A program made the position numbers and the translations under genes. The notes under the pieces were generated by a model. The model was given only the letters and a program-made list of their open reading frames with translations, ran no database searches and was not told where the DNA came from. A DNA stretch of 64,000 nt from Hyalangium gracile (GTDB lineage Bacteria > Myxococcota > Myxococcia > Myxococcales > Myxococcaceae): positions 434,001-498,000 of the forward strand of contig NZ_JAHXBG010000003.1 of the NCBI RefSeq assembly GCF_020103725.1, in the 5' to 3' direction. Below are positions 46,550-55,113 of the stretch, piece after piece. Positions within the stretch are counted from its first letter, which is position 1, and each line of letters begins with the position of its first letter.

Positions 46550-47722
46550 ATGGCTACGCAGCCGCATATCGTCTGCGACCCCAATCCCTTTTGCTACGGG
46601 TCCATCTCAGCGCTGCGAGCGCTGGCGCGCTGCTTGCCAGAAGCACGGCTGACGGTGCTGGCGACCGGTCCGACACGGGAGCAGTGCGACCCAGCCACAT
46701 TCGCCCAGGTGCTCTCCTGTGATGTCAAAGCGCCGGAGTCTGTGGCCAGACAGGCTCCAGTGCTGAAAACCGCCGACCTCTACCTGGCCATCTCCAACAA
46801 CACCAACATCCCCCTGGCGCTCGAGCTGGGCCTTCCCGTGGTCTTCATCGACATTCTGTTCTGGATGAAGCGCCAGCTCACCCCCGCCATGCGCCATGCG
46901 CGAAGCTACATCATCGAGAACTTCCCCGGGGTCTCCGAGGCCTTGAGGACGTATGGCCCGGAGATGCGCCACCCTCATGTAGTAGGTCCACTCATCGCGC
47001 CCCCCTCCATCCGTGAGCGAAAGGTTCTCTCCCCTCTACTCCTGGTGAACTATGGCGGCGCCCATTCTCCAGACATCATCCCTGGAAAGAACACCTGCTA
47101 TCCCTCCTCGATGACCCGGCTGATACGGGATTTGCTTCCCGCAGCGAGCTGGCGTCCGGAGACAGTCATCATCGCCGCAGGTGCCAAGGCCGTCTCGAGC
47201 ATCCACGCTCATGGCTCGGTGGGAGGGCTCCGCGTCGAAACCTTTCCCCAGGATCAGTACCTGGACCTGCTGGCGGGCTGCAGCCAGTTCCTCACGGCCC
47301 CAGGTCTGAATGCCCCGTTCGAGAGCTTCGCCCAGGGAGTGCCCACCAGCTTCCTGCCGCCCCAGAACCTGACCCAGGTCTTCCAGCTGGCCGTGTACCA
47401 GGAACACGGCCTGGCGCCACGAGGACTGAATCTCACCGAGCTGTACCCGGACCTTCCCATCTCTGCGCGTGCTCCGGAAGCAGAGGGAACAGCCCGGGTC
47501 CTGGAGCTCGTCTCCCGCTTCGACGCTGACACAGCAGCCAGGAGCCACATGAGCGAGCGAGTGGTCGCGCAACTCCGTCGCAGCCCCGTGGAGCTCGAGA
47601 GGCACCTCGCCGCACAAAAGTCCTTCTTGGAGCTGCTCGGTCCCCCTGGGGGAGCCCAGGCCGCCGCGGAGATCCGGCGTGTGCTCGCGTCCCAGCCCTC
47701 CAGGAAGGAACATCGAGGATGA
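46550..47722 (+). CDS. GT-B-like glycosyltransferase (cytosylglucuronate-synthase/MurG-like), island gene 1
   Basis: 390 residues. The second of two adjacent ATGs (46547, 46550) is preferred because GGAG lies at proper distance from it. The fold reads as two Rossmann halves: an N-terminal half with NPFCYGSISALRALARCLPE, and a C-terminal nucleotide-sugar half with LTAPGLNAPFESFAQGVPTS followed by FLPPQNLTQVFQLAVYQE. The latter two blocks resemble MurG-like enzymes and the cytosylglucuronate synthases of peptidyl-nucleoside pathways (recalled from memory, not searched). It starts only 29 bp after the repeat, so it has little room for its own promoter. The stop overlaps the next start. Confidence 0.65.
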   Translation: MATQPHIVCDPNPFCYGSISALRALARCLPEARLTVLATGPTREQCDPATFAQVLSCDVKAPESVARQAPVLKTADLYLAISNNTNIPLALELGLPVVFIDILFWMKRQLTPAMRHARSYIIENFPGVSEALRTYGPEMRHPHVVGPLIAPPSIRERKVLSPLLLVNYGGAHSPDIIPGKNTCYPSSMTRLIRDLLPAASWRPETVIIAAGAKAVSSIHAHGSVGGLRVETFPQDQYLDLLAGCSQFLTAPGLNAPFESFAQGVPTSFLPPQNLTQVFQLAVYQEHGLAPRGLNLTELYPDLPISARAPEAEGTARVLELVSRFDADTAARSHMSERVVAQLRRSPVELERHLAAQKSFLELLGPPGGAQAAAEIRRVLASQPSRKEHRG

Positions 47723-48480
47723 AGGACTCGGCAATCTCAGTCCTCATCCCGACACGACACCGCCCGGTGCTCCTCCAGCGAGCGCTGGCCAGCGTGGCCG
47801 CGCAGACCCGACGTCCTGACGAGGTGCTCGTCATCGACGATGGGGACGAGCCCCTGGAACTTCTCTCGCGGGGAGAAGTCTCCGTGGTGCGACAGGAGGC
47901 TCCCCATGGAGCGCCTCGAGCCCGGAATCGAGGCGCGTCCCTGGTACGTGGAAGATTCATCGCCTTTCTTGACGACGACGATACCTGGCACCCGGACTAC
48001 CTGGCCGAGGCGGAACGGATTGCGCTCACGGGCGACCTGGACCTGGTGCTGACCGCCTTCTTGAAAGTGAAGGAAGGAGCGAGCGTGGGTGAGCAGGAGA
48101 TCGTGCCTGAGAAGGTCCCGCCAGAGTTCCTTCGACCTGAGGACTTCCTGGTCCGAAATCCCGGCATCCGCGGCTCCAACCTGTTCATCTCTCGCAGTAC
48201 CTTCATGCGCGCCGGCGGCTTCGATCAGACGCTGCCGTCCTTCCATGACATGGACCTCGGCTATCGGCTGGCCTGCCTGCCGGGCTTGAGGTACGGGCGC
48301 AACGTGCAACCTCGGGTGCACTTCCATGTCCATACAGGACTCCGACTCTCTACCGCGGGCTCACCTACCAACATCGAGGGCCTTCGCGCCTTCCTGGCCA
48401 AGCACTCGAAGAACATGCACCCTGAGCAAGTGGCTGCATTCAAGGCACGCGCACGTCAGCTCTTTGGAGTGGAGCCTTGA
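47719..48480 (+). CDS. Family 2 glycosyltransferase, island gene 2
   Basis: 253 residues, GT-A fold. It opens ISVLIPTRHRPVLLQRALAS, with the nucleotide-sugar and metal sites in DEVLVIDDGDEP and RFIAFLDDDDTWHPDYL (DxD type). GIRGSNLFISRSTFMRAGGF and the acidic FHDMDLGYRLA are the usual acceptor-side blocks with the catalytic base. Soluble, no membrane segment. It starts at an ATGA overlap with gene 1. The acceptor is unknown. Confidence 0.85.
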   Translation: MKDSAISVLIPTRHRPVLLQRALASVAAQTRRPDEVLVIDDGDEPLELLSRGEVSVVRQEAPHGAPRARNRGASLVRGRFIAFLDDDDTWHPDYLAEAERIALTGDLDLVLTAFLKVKEGASVGEQEIVPEKVPPEFLRPEDFLVRNPGIRGSNLFISRSTFMRAGGFDQTLPSFHDMDLGYRLACLPGLRYGRNVQPRVHFHVHTGLRLSTAGSPTNIEGLRAFLAKHSKNMHPEQVAAFKARARQLFGVEP

Positions 48481-48965
48481 GGCGTCTCATCTGGTTGGTC
48501 GGTCCTCCCGCGGCTGGGAAGAGCACCTGGGCGGCGAAGCTACTGGAGCGGCCCCTGCCACCTCGGGTGCTGGAACTCTCACACATGCTCCTCCCCCTGA
48601 TGGATTCCTCACGACCACGCAAAGGAATGATGCAGGCCCGGAGCCTGCTCATTCGCGCCATCCGGCGGGTGGAACTGGACCCAGACAATGGAGGCCTTCC
48701 CCCATTGATGGTCATCACGGCAATCCTTCGAGAGGAGGACTTGTTCCCTCTGACGGACGGAGAAGAGGTGCTGCTGCTTCTTCCCCCGCCGGACCAATGG
48801 GAGCGCCAATTCGTACAACGCCCGCCGGGACATGCTCCTGGCAGTCTACCTATGAGTTTGGAAGAGGCCCGACGATGGTATGATCAATACCGAGGATGGA
48901 AGGAGCGAGGATTGCCCATGACATGGCTGGCAGCGGGTTCCTCGCCAATCCTCGAGGAGGACTGA
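48477..48965 (+). CDS. Small P-loop ATP-binding protein, island gene 3
   Basis: 162 residues from a TTG that overlaps the previous stop (TTGA). Walker A is GPPAAGKSTWAAKLL at about 9. The later blocks VITAILREEDLFPL and EVLLLLPPPDQWERQFVQRP resemble small kinases of the adenylate-kinase or zeta-toxin type. A role as a kinase for a sugar, nucleoside or peptide intermediate is possible. No lid domain is obvious. The next ATG overlaps its stop (TGATG). Confidence 0.68.
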   Translation: MRRLIWLVGPPAAGKSTWAAKLLERPLPPRVLELSHMLLPLMDSSRPRKGMMQARSLLIRAIRRVELDPDNGGLPPLMVITAILREEDLFPLTDGEEVLLLLPPPDQWERQFVQRPPGHAPGSLPMSLEEARRWYDQYRGWKERGLPMTWLAAGSSPILEED

Positions 48966-50278
48966 TGAGCCATGGCTCCGTGGACTCGCCAGGCCGCGAT
49001 CTGTGGCATGGGCTGCATCATGTCCTGGCCACGGTCATCCTGGATCCCGAGTCCTCACCGGACAGCGTGTGGTGGAAGCGACTGCCCTCGGATGAAGCCA
49101 CCCAACACCGGGCGAGCACAGGCAACCTTTCCTTGCCAGAGATTGCGGAGCTGTATTCCCATCCTCCGTTCCGGGCATCCCTGGATCGCGCGCTGGGCAC
49201 GCTCGGCGTCACGCTCCCAGGCCACGCTGAGCTCACAGCGCTCTTTCAGCGCGCCATCGTCTCCAGTCGCGCGCACTCAGTTCCCCCGGAGCGGGTCGTG
49301 GTCTCTCCCTGGGATGCGGCCCTGTGGGAGACAGTCTGTGCTCCCGTGGGAAGAGCTCTCGCGCAGCGCTACCACACGCTCGCAGCAGCCCCTCCTATCT
49401 CTCGTCACGCAACATTGCCACTGCCTGGCACACGAGAGACCCTGGCACGCCTGCTTGCTTTCGACACGAGCCCAGGCAGCCGGGCCCACACAGCGTGCGT
49501 TCAATGGCTGTGCGGCCGCCTCGAAGCACTTGGCTTCACCTGCAGCCTCCATCAGCCCCTCCCCAGCGCACCAGCCGTCATCGAGGCCCATCGATCCAGC
49601 CTGGGACTGGCCGGACATGTCGTTCTCTACAACCACTACGATGTGACGCTCATCCGCCATGGAGGGCGCGGCTGGGCCACTCCGCCCCAGGTACTGACGG
49701 AAGAGGGGGGGCGCTGGTTCGGGCACGGGGTGGGTGACAACAAGGGACCACTGGCGGCCCGACTCGTGGCTCTGGCTTCTTTTGAACGCGCGCCGGCGAT
49801 CACCTGGTTCATCCAAGGCGAGGAAGAGACTGGCTCCGTGGCATCCTCGCTGGTGCTGCGAGAGCGTCTCTCGAGGCTTCAGGCGGAGCTCTGGCTGGAG
49901 GAGACCGGCTACCATGATGACGAGGATGGCACGCTCCGGCTCATCGCTCGCACCCTGGGCCCCTCAGCCGGAACGAGCAATCCTCCGGACTCGGCCATGC
50001 GGGAATTGCTCCATGCGCTGCGCCTGCTCGCAGGTCGCTGGGGCGTGGGAACCCGCCTGGAGGTGCGAGGGCTGAACAAGGTGGCAGTCGAAGGCGGGTG
50101 CCCCTTCAACAACAACCTTCCAGCAGGGGCTCGATATCTCGCGCTTGGGGTGAATGACTCCCGCTCTCGCATCCATGGAACGAACGAGTCAGTCCCTCTC
50201 TGGACGTTTCCGCTGCATGCCGAGGAACTCCAGGTCGTGTTCCACTGGGTGGACCGGGTAGCTCGCGGCCTGACATGA
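48965..50278 (+). CDS. M20-family metallopeptidase-like protein with N-terminal extension, island gene 4
   Basis: 437 residues from the ATG overlapping the previous stop. Residues 1-150 are an N-terminal extension with no known match. The rest is an M20/M28-type di-zinc hydrolase: HVVLYNHYDV (first His, with catalytic Asp), GHGVGDNKGPLAARLVAL (bridging Asp) and WFIQGEEETGSVASSLV (catalytic and metal Glu). The C-terminal half has the dimerisation-type domain and NKVAVEGGCPFNNNLPAG. It may deacylate or hydrolyse an amide in the product or an intermediate. Last base overlap with gene 5. Confidence 0.82.
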   Translation: MSHGSVDSPGRDLWHGLHHVLATVILDPESSPDSVWWKRLPSDEATQHRASTGNLSLPEIAELYSHPPFRASLDRALGTLGVTLPGHAELTALFQRAIVSSRAHSVPPERVVVSPWDAALWETVCAPVGRALAQRYHTLAAAPPISRHATLPLPGTRETLARLLAFDTSPGSRAHTACVQWLCGRLEALGFTCSLHQPLPSAPAVIEAHRSSLGLAGHVVLYNHYDVTLIRHGGRGWATPPQVLTEEGGRWFGHGVGDNKGPLAARLVALASFERAPAITWFIQGEEETGSVASSLVLRERLSRLQAELWLEETGYHDDEDGTLRLIARTLGPSAGTSNPPDSAMRELLHALRLLAGRWGVGTRLEVRGLNKVAVEGGCPFNNNLPAGARYLALGVNDSRSRIHGTNESVPLWTFPLHAEELQVVFHWVDRVARGLT

Positions 50279-52602
50279 CCCTGCCCCAGCTCGACAGCGC
50301 GACGGTCGATGCGTACCTCGCGCGCCTCCGCAAGCCAGCCATCTCCTTCAGCCTGGACGGACTGGCACGCCTGCAGCAGGCCCACCTCCGCGCACTGCCG
50401 TTCCACAACCTCTCACTCCTGGCCAACGTCGGGAGCGATCCAGTGCTTCCTCCTGCCGAGGCGGCCGTGGAAGGCAACATCGCGGGCTTGGGAGGAGCAG
50501 CCCACCAGCTCACACCTCCTTTCATCGCGCTGCTGCAGGCGTTGGGCTTCGATTCATGGCTTGCGGCCGCCAGTGCTCGCGAGCCCGGTGATCACTGCGT
50601 CGGCATCGTCCAGTTGCCTGAGGGACGCTTTGTCGTGGATGTCGGCGGCGGCCAGCCCTATCTGCAGCCTTTTCCCCTGCAAGGAGGCCCGCTGGCCTTC
50701 ACCAGCCACGGGTGCTCGTTCCGCTTCGAGCACCATGAGCGCGAGGGGCACCGGTTGCTCCGTGCTCTTCCGGGTGGGCAGCTCACGACGGTGTACCGGG
50801 TGCATCCAGCTCCCCGCGCCTACTCCACCTTCGGGCGTCTCGTCCGCGTGCGACCTCACCAGCCGGACGGCAGGTCGCTCCTCGCGGAGATCCAGGCGGC
50901 CAGGATGACCGAGTGGGCCCTGGCGATACTCGGAGCGGGCCTCTATCAGCGCTTCGCGGGCGGGCTCGTGAGCACACGCCTCGTGATGGAGTGGGAGTCT
51001 CTGGCCGAGCTGCTTCACGTCACCTTCGGCCTGCCTGCGCGACTCATCGCACAGGCCCAGGAGACCGTGCGGAAGGACTGCCCGAACCCTCGAAGTCAGC
51101 TCCACCCATCCAGGCCCGGCCTTCGGTTCATTCTGTCACTGGCGGTCACTGACCGAGCCGAGAGTGTCGGTGAGCTACTCCGGTCACTGGACGAGCTGCT
51201 CGGGAGAAGCCGGCGCTCGCGCGACACCATAGGAGTCCTGCTGCTCGACAACAGCCGTCCTCAACCCGGGCACGACATGCTCGCCCCCGTGTTGGCGGAA
51301 GCACGACTCATGGGAGTCCGTATTGTCCGCGTGGATGCACGCGACGCGCTCGAGCGCCTGAGGCCGTTTCAGCGCGGGGGGCTCCTTCCCGCCGAACTCT
51401 CCATCCCCATCCCCATCGGAGCCTCCCGTACGCTGCAGACGGCGCTCCTGCACGAGCACCTTCGAACGGGCCATCTCAGGCTCCCCCACCCTGGCGACGG
51501 TGGAGGACCGGTAGTCATCTGGATGCTGGATGATGATCTGGCGTTTCGGAGATTGTGCGAGACGCACGAAGGACTGCGGACATCTCCCGGAGAGGACCTC
51601 TTCGCCCAAGCCGAGCAGCTCTGGAGCAAGCACCCGGAGATCTCCGTCGTGCTGGGAACCTTCACGGGAGAGCCACCCATCCCTGGTTATGCCACGCTCC
51701 AGGTCCAGCTCCATGACCTGGCAGGAAACCTCGCAGCCATGGCGGGCCTCGCTCCCGACGCACTCTGGCGCCCGGGAGAGGTGTCACGAGGACTGAGGGA
51801 CTACTACTACGACCACGCCCAGGGTTCGACGGCACACCTCGAGGTGGTCTTCCCTTGGATGCCCCCGGCACCTGCGCCCTGGAGGGTCCGAGAGGCCTTT
51901 CACACCCTCTGCACGGCCTTCGGACGGGTGCCGCACGGGCACCAGGTCACCCGGCCACTGACATACCGGCCCATGAACACCCTCGCGCCGAGCCGTGCTC
52001 GGGGGGGCAATGCGTTATTCCTCGATCTGGATGCGCTGGTGGCCGCCCCCTACCCGGTGCTCCGCGGCGAGGACGGCATCATGACCCGGCGCGCCGACAC
52101 CCTCTGGGCTCACATCACATCCCACGAGCCACTGCTTCGCCTCGTCCAGGCAGACCTCGACCTGCACCACTGTCGCCGCCTCGGTGATGGCAGTTCCCCG
52201 CTCTCGGCTCGCGATGTGGACCTCGACGCGCTCCGCCGCTTCGTGGAGGGGCAGGAACGAGGTGTGGTTCTCTCGAGACTGCTGGAGAAGAACCAGGCAG
52301 TGGAGCCTCGGGATGCCCAGCGCGAGATCACGATGCGGCGTGGCATGCTCGCCCGAAGCCAGAGTGGAGTACGCCAGGAACTGGAGAGAGCCCGAAGTCT
52401 GCTGGTGCACCCTGAAGCCTGGTGGTGGCACGAACCGCAGGCAGGCGCGAGTGCCCGGAACTGCCTTGCCACGATGGAGCAGGTAGAGGCACTCCTCGGC
52501 GCGCTGACTGCCCTCGAGGAGCCCTCTCTTCCCGAGCAGCTCGCACGTTTCGCGTGCCACGTGCTGGAGGCGTTGCCTGCATGGAGGGCCGCATGGGCCT
52601 GA
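50275..52602 (+). CDS. Fusion of a Cys-less arylamine N-acetyltransferase domain with a GT-A glycosyltransferase, island gene 5
   Basis: 775 residues. Residues about 10-275 follow the arylamine N-acetyltransferase fold (RLQQAHLRALPFHNLSLLAN). The triad His is H107 in DHCVGIV and the Asp is D122 in VVDVGGG, but the RGGYC(F/Y)E block reads LGGAAHQL: the catalytic Cys is Ala76. Residues about 280-770 are a glycosyltransferase-like domain with FILSLAVTDRAESVGELLRS, DDD at 419-421 in WMLDDDLAF, and HDLAGNLAAMAGLAPDALW. Such a fusion is new to me. The first domain is probably a binding module or uses another residue. It lies in the middle of the operon and overlaps gene 4 by 4 bp. Confidence 0.75.
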   Translation: MTLPQLDSATVDAYLARLRKPAISFSLDGLARLQQAHLRALPFHNLSLLANVGSDPVLPPAEAAVEGNIAGLGGAAHQLTPPFIALLQALGFDSWLAAASAREPGDHCVGIVQLPEGRFVVDVGGGQPYLQPFPLQGGPLAFTSHGCSFRFEHHEREGHRLLRALPGGQLTTVYRVHPAPRAYSTFGRLVRVRPHQPDGRSLLAEIQAARMTEWALAILGAGLYQRFAGGLVSTRLVMEWESLAELLHVTFGLPARLIAQAQETVRKDCPNPRSQLHPSRPGLRFILSLAVTDRAESVGELLRSLDELLGRSRRSRDTIGVLLLDNSRPQPGHDMLAPVLAEARLMGVRIVRVDARDALERLRPFQRGGLLPAELSIPIPIGASRTLQTALLHEHLRTGHLRLPHPGDGGGPVVIWMLDDDLAFRRLCETHEGLRTSPGEDLFAQAEQLWSKHPEISVVLGTFTGEPPIPGYATLQVQLHDLAGNLAAMAGLAPDALWRPGEVSRGLRDYYYDHAQGSTAHLEVVFPWMPPAPAPWRVREAFHTLCTAFGRVPHGHQVTRPLTYRPMNTLAPSRARGGNALFLDLDALVAAPYPVLRGEDGIMTRRADTLWAHITSHEPLLRLVQADLDLHHCRRLGDGSSPLSARDVDLDALRRFVEGQERGVVLSRLLEKNQAVEPRDAQREITMRRGMLARSQSGVRQELERARSLLVHPEAWWWHEPQAGASARNCLATMEQVEALLGALTALEEPSLPEQLARFACHVLEALPAWRAAWA

Positions 52603-53645
52603 GCTTCCTGGTCACTGGCGGCTACTTCGACGGCTCGGGCGAGGGCATCATCTGGCACGTCGACCTGGAGCGAGAGCAGGCGGAGCCTTTCGTCCGATGG
52701 CTTCCTCCGGAGCACCTCCGTGTACCGCGCAAGGGCTTCGCGGGTGGATGCAAGGCGAGCGACAGCACCGTCTACGTCGCCGCGCACTGCGCTGTCGTCC
52801 GCGTCGACACGGCACGAGCGGCGGTGTCGGGGATGTTGCACCAGCCGAGCTTCAACGACGTCCACCATGTCGCGATCGCGGAGAACCGTCTGTACATCGC
52901 CAACACGGGTCTCGGCACCGTGGACATTCATGAGGAAACGGGTCGCTTCATCGGCTCGCATTCCCTGCTGCCCACGTGGATCAACCATCAGCGGATGGCC
53001 GGAGCGGACCCTTCCCACTGGGAGGAGGTGCTCACTCCCTGCTGGGATGGTGCGGAGCCCATCCCGTGGCAGATACGCCAGGCGGATGACGGCTACCATG
53101 ATGCCGGGCTCCACCGACGTCGCGGCGCCTTCGCCCGACTGAAGGTACCGGATCATCTCCACCTCAACCACATCTGCATCACCCCCCTCCAGACGCTGGT
53201 GACATGCCTCTACGACGGCACCGTGCGAGACCTACGCACTTTCGAGACCGTCCTCAGCCTCGCTGGCTGTCACCCCCACGACGGCCTCATTGCGGCTGAC
53301 TCCTTCTGGACGACGAGCATCGATGGCCAGGTTCGCGCGACCCCTCTGCGGAGCGGACGCGTCACAGCGGATGCCGAGGTGAAGCAGAGCGTGTTCGACA
53401 CGGGCCATGCGGGCTGGTGCCGCGGGCTGTGGACAGATGGGCGACGGCTGGTCGTAGGGCTCACGGAGGTTCGGCGGGGACGCATGCCTCGACATCACTG
53501 GGCCCACCGGGAGCCGGAGGGGAGCGAGACCTCGATCCTGCTGCTGGACCTCTCGGATGGGCGGCTGCTGGCGCGGGTGGACCTCTCCGATCGCGAGCGG
53601 CACTCCAAGCTCTACAGCATCCTTCCCCTGGAGGGAGCCACGTGA
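52593..53645 (+). CDS. Beta-propeller-like protein, island gene 6
   Basis: 350 residues from the ATG at 52593, which has GGAGG six bases upstream; it overlaps gene 5 by 10 bp. Blade-like repeats: DVHHVAIAENRLYIANTGLG, HLNHICITPLQTLVTCLYDG and WCRGLWTDGRRLVVGLTEV. His in each of these blocks suggests a metal site as in SMP-30/DUF4915-like propellers. No signal peptide. It could be a lactonase, an epimerase, or a structural partner of the glycosyltransferases. I do not recognise the exact family. Confidence 0.65.
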   Translation: MGLSFLVTGGYFDGSGEGIIWHVDLEREQAEPFVRWLPPEHLRVPRKGFAGGCKASDSTVYVAAHCAVVRVDTARAAVSGMLHQPSFNDVHHVAIAENRLYIANTGLGTVDIHEETGRFIGSHSLLPTWINHQRMAGADPSHWEEVLTPCWDGAEPIPWQIRQADDGYHDAGLHRRRGAFARLKVPDHLHLNHICITPLQTLVTCLYDGTVRDLRTFETVLSLAGCHPHDGLIAADSFWTTSIDGQVRATPLRSGRVTADAEVKQSVFDTGHAGWCRGLWTDGRRLVVGLTEVRRGRMPRHHWAHREPEGSETSILLLDLSDGRLLARVDLSDRERHSKLYSILPLEGAT

Positions 53646-54199
53646 TGCGTCGCAGGCAGATCGCGGTCGTAGGGGGGGCGTCTGAAGATGAGCAGACCCT
53701 GAGGCTCGCCGAGGAGATTGGACGGCTCCTCGTGGACCACGGCCACCGTGTGGTCACCGGAGGGCTCGACGGCGTCATGGCTGCCGCGGCGCGCGGAGCC
53801 AAGGGGTCAAAGAGGTCAGGTGATGGAGACACCATCGGTGTGCTTCCCATGTTGGATGCCAGCGCGGCGAACCCCTGGGTGGACATCGTCGTACCCACGG
53901 GGATGAACTTCGCGCGGAACGTCGTGCTCGTCGCCATGGCTGACGCCATGATCGCTATCGGCGGCGGAGCGGGCACCCTGTCCGAGATCGCCCTCGCATG
54001 GCAACATCGAGTGCCCATCGTGGCCATCGACGTCGGGAGCGGCTGGAGCAGTCGTCTTGGCGGACAGTTCCTCGACCATCGCAGTGAGCACCCCATTACC
54101 AAGGCGTCCTCCGCCACGGAGGCTGTCGCGCGGCTCGAGGCACTGCTGGCCTCGTCACCTGCCCATAACCCCGGCTTCCTGGCGAGGAACTCCCGGTGA
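53645..54199 (+). CDS. LOG/TIGR00725-like Rossmann protein, island gene 7
   Basis: 184 residues from the ATG sharing a base with the previous stop (TGATG). RRRQIAVVGGASEDEQTLRL, GHRVVTGGLDGVMAAAARGA and AIGGGAGTLSEIALAW match the LOG/DprA-like family, in which GGxGT and a Glu bind a nucleotide. Known LOG enzymes cut the N-glycosidic bond of nucleoside monophosphates to release the free base. TIGR00725 members are less well defined. In this operon a base-releasing or nucleotide-binding role would fit, but this is inference. Confidence 0.82.
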   Translation: MRRRQIAVVGGASEDEQTLRLAEEIGRLLVDHGHRVVTGGLDGVMAAAARGAKGSKRSGDGDTIGVLPMLDASAANPWVDIVVPTGMNFARNVVLVAMADAMIAIGGGAGTLSEIALAWQHRVPIVAIDVGSGWSSRLGGQFLDHRSEHPITKASSATEAVARLEALLASSPAHNPGFLARNSR

Positions 54200-55113
54200 C
54201 TCGCGTGCTCATGCTGCACCGCGTGATGCCTGACGAGCCAACTGCCTTTGGCCGGCCGTCATGCTACCGGCTGCGCGGAACAGCCCTGACGCCAGCCGAG
54301 TTCTCCCGGCTCATGGACTCCGGGCCGCTGCGGTCCCTCGAAGAGGTGCTCGAAGCCCTCGAGACGGGAGAGCAGCCACCACCGGGATATGTGCTGACGT
54401 TCGACGATGGTTACCGTGAGTGGATCCACCACGTTGCACCAGTTCTCGAGGCCCGACGAGCGTTTGCGACGTTCCTGGTATGCCCGGCGTTCGTCCAGGA
54501 GAAGACCGCGCAACCCCATCCAGTCGACCTGTTCTACTGGTTGCTAGATCATGCGAGGTATCCTCGATTCGAGTTCCGACTGCTGGATGGCACCCTGGCG
54601 TCTGGCACGCTCGAGAGCGATGCGGGGAAGGCTGCGATCATCACGGGAGACCTGAAACGCAGGGTTGCCAACGGGTTGCCGGGGGAGCCTGAAGAGACCC
54701 TGAGGTTGCTGGCCAACGCGCTGCGCGTCGAGCCGCCCGCGGAGCTGGTGCAGTCGCTCTATCCGACGGAGGCGGAGCTTCGAGCCCTCGCATCGGCAGG
54801 CCACCTGCTGGGAGGTCATGGAACGAGCCACCGGCACCTGACGAAAATGGACGCGCCAGGCGCCTTCGCGGAGATCTCCGCATCCATGAGCTGGATTGCC
54901 CGACTGTCCGGTACACATCCCGTGCCCTTCGCATATCCGGATGGGGCATTCGACTCCGAGACCGAGCAGCTTGTTCGAGCAGCAGGGGCGACTTGCGCGC
55001 TGACCTGCATTCCAGGCCCGGTCACGCGTGAATGCGGCTTGTTTCGGATGCCTCGGGAGTTCATCACGCCCTCCCACCCCTGGATCGCCCGTACACCGGA
55101 GAGCCCACCATGA
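54196..55113 (+). CDS. NodB-type polysaccharide/N-acetyl-sugar deacetylase, island gene 8
   Basis: 305 residues from a GTG overlapping the previous stop (GTGA). It opens MTRVLMLHRVMPDE. The metal-site motifs are TFDDGYREWI (catalytic Asp-Asp) near 69 and GGHGTSHRHL (His-x3-His) near 208. It lacks a signal peptide, so it works in the cytosol, probably on a small N-acetylated sugar intermediate. It overlaps the following gene by 4 bp (ATGA). Confidence 0.85.
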   Translation: MTRVLMLHRVMPDEPTAFGRPSCYRLRGTALTPAEFSRLMDSGPLRSLEEVLEALETGEQPPPGYVLTFDDGYREWIHHVAPVLEARRAFATFLVCPAFVQEKTAQPHPVDLFYWLLDHARYPRFEFRLLDGTLASGTLESDAGKAAIITGDLKRRVANGLPGEPEETLRLLANALRVEPPAELVQSLYPTEAELRALASAGHLLGGHGTSHRHLTKMDAPGAFAEISASMSWIARLSGTHPVPFAYPDGAFDSETEQLVRAAGATCALTCIPGPVTRECGLFRMPREFITPSHPWIARTPESPP

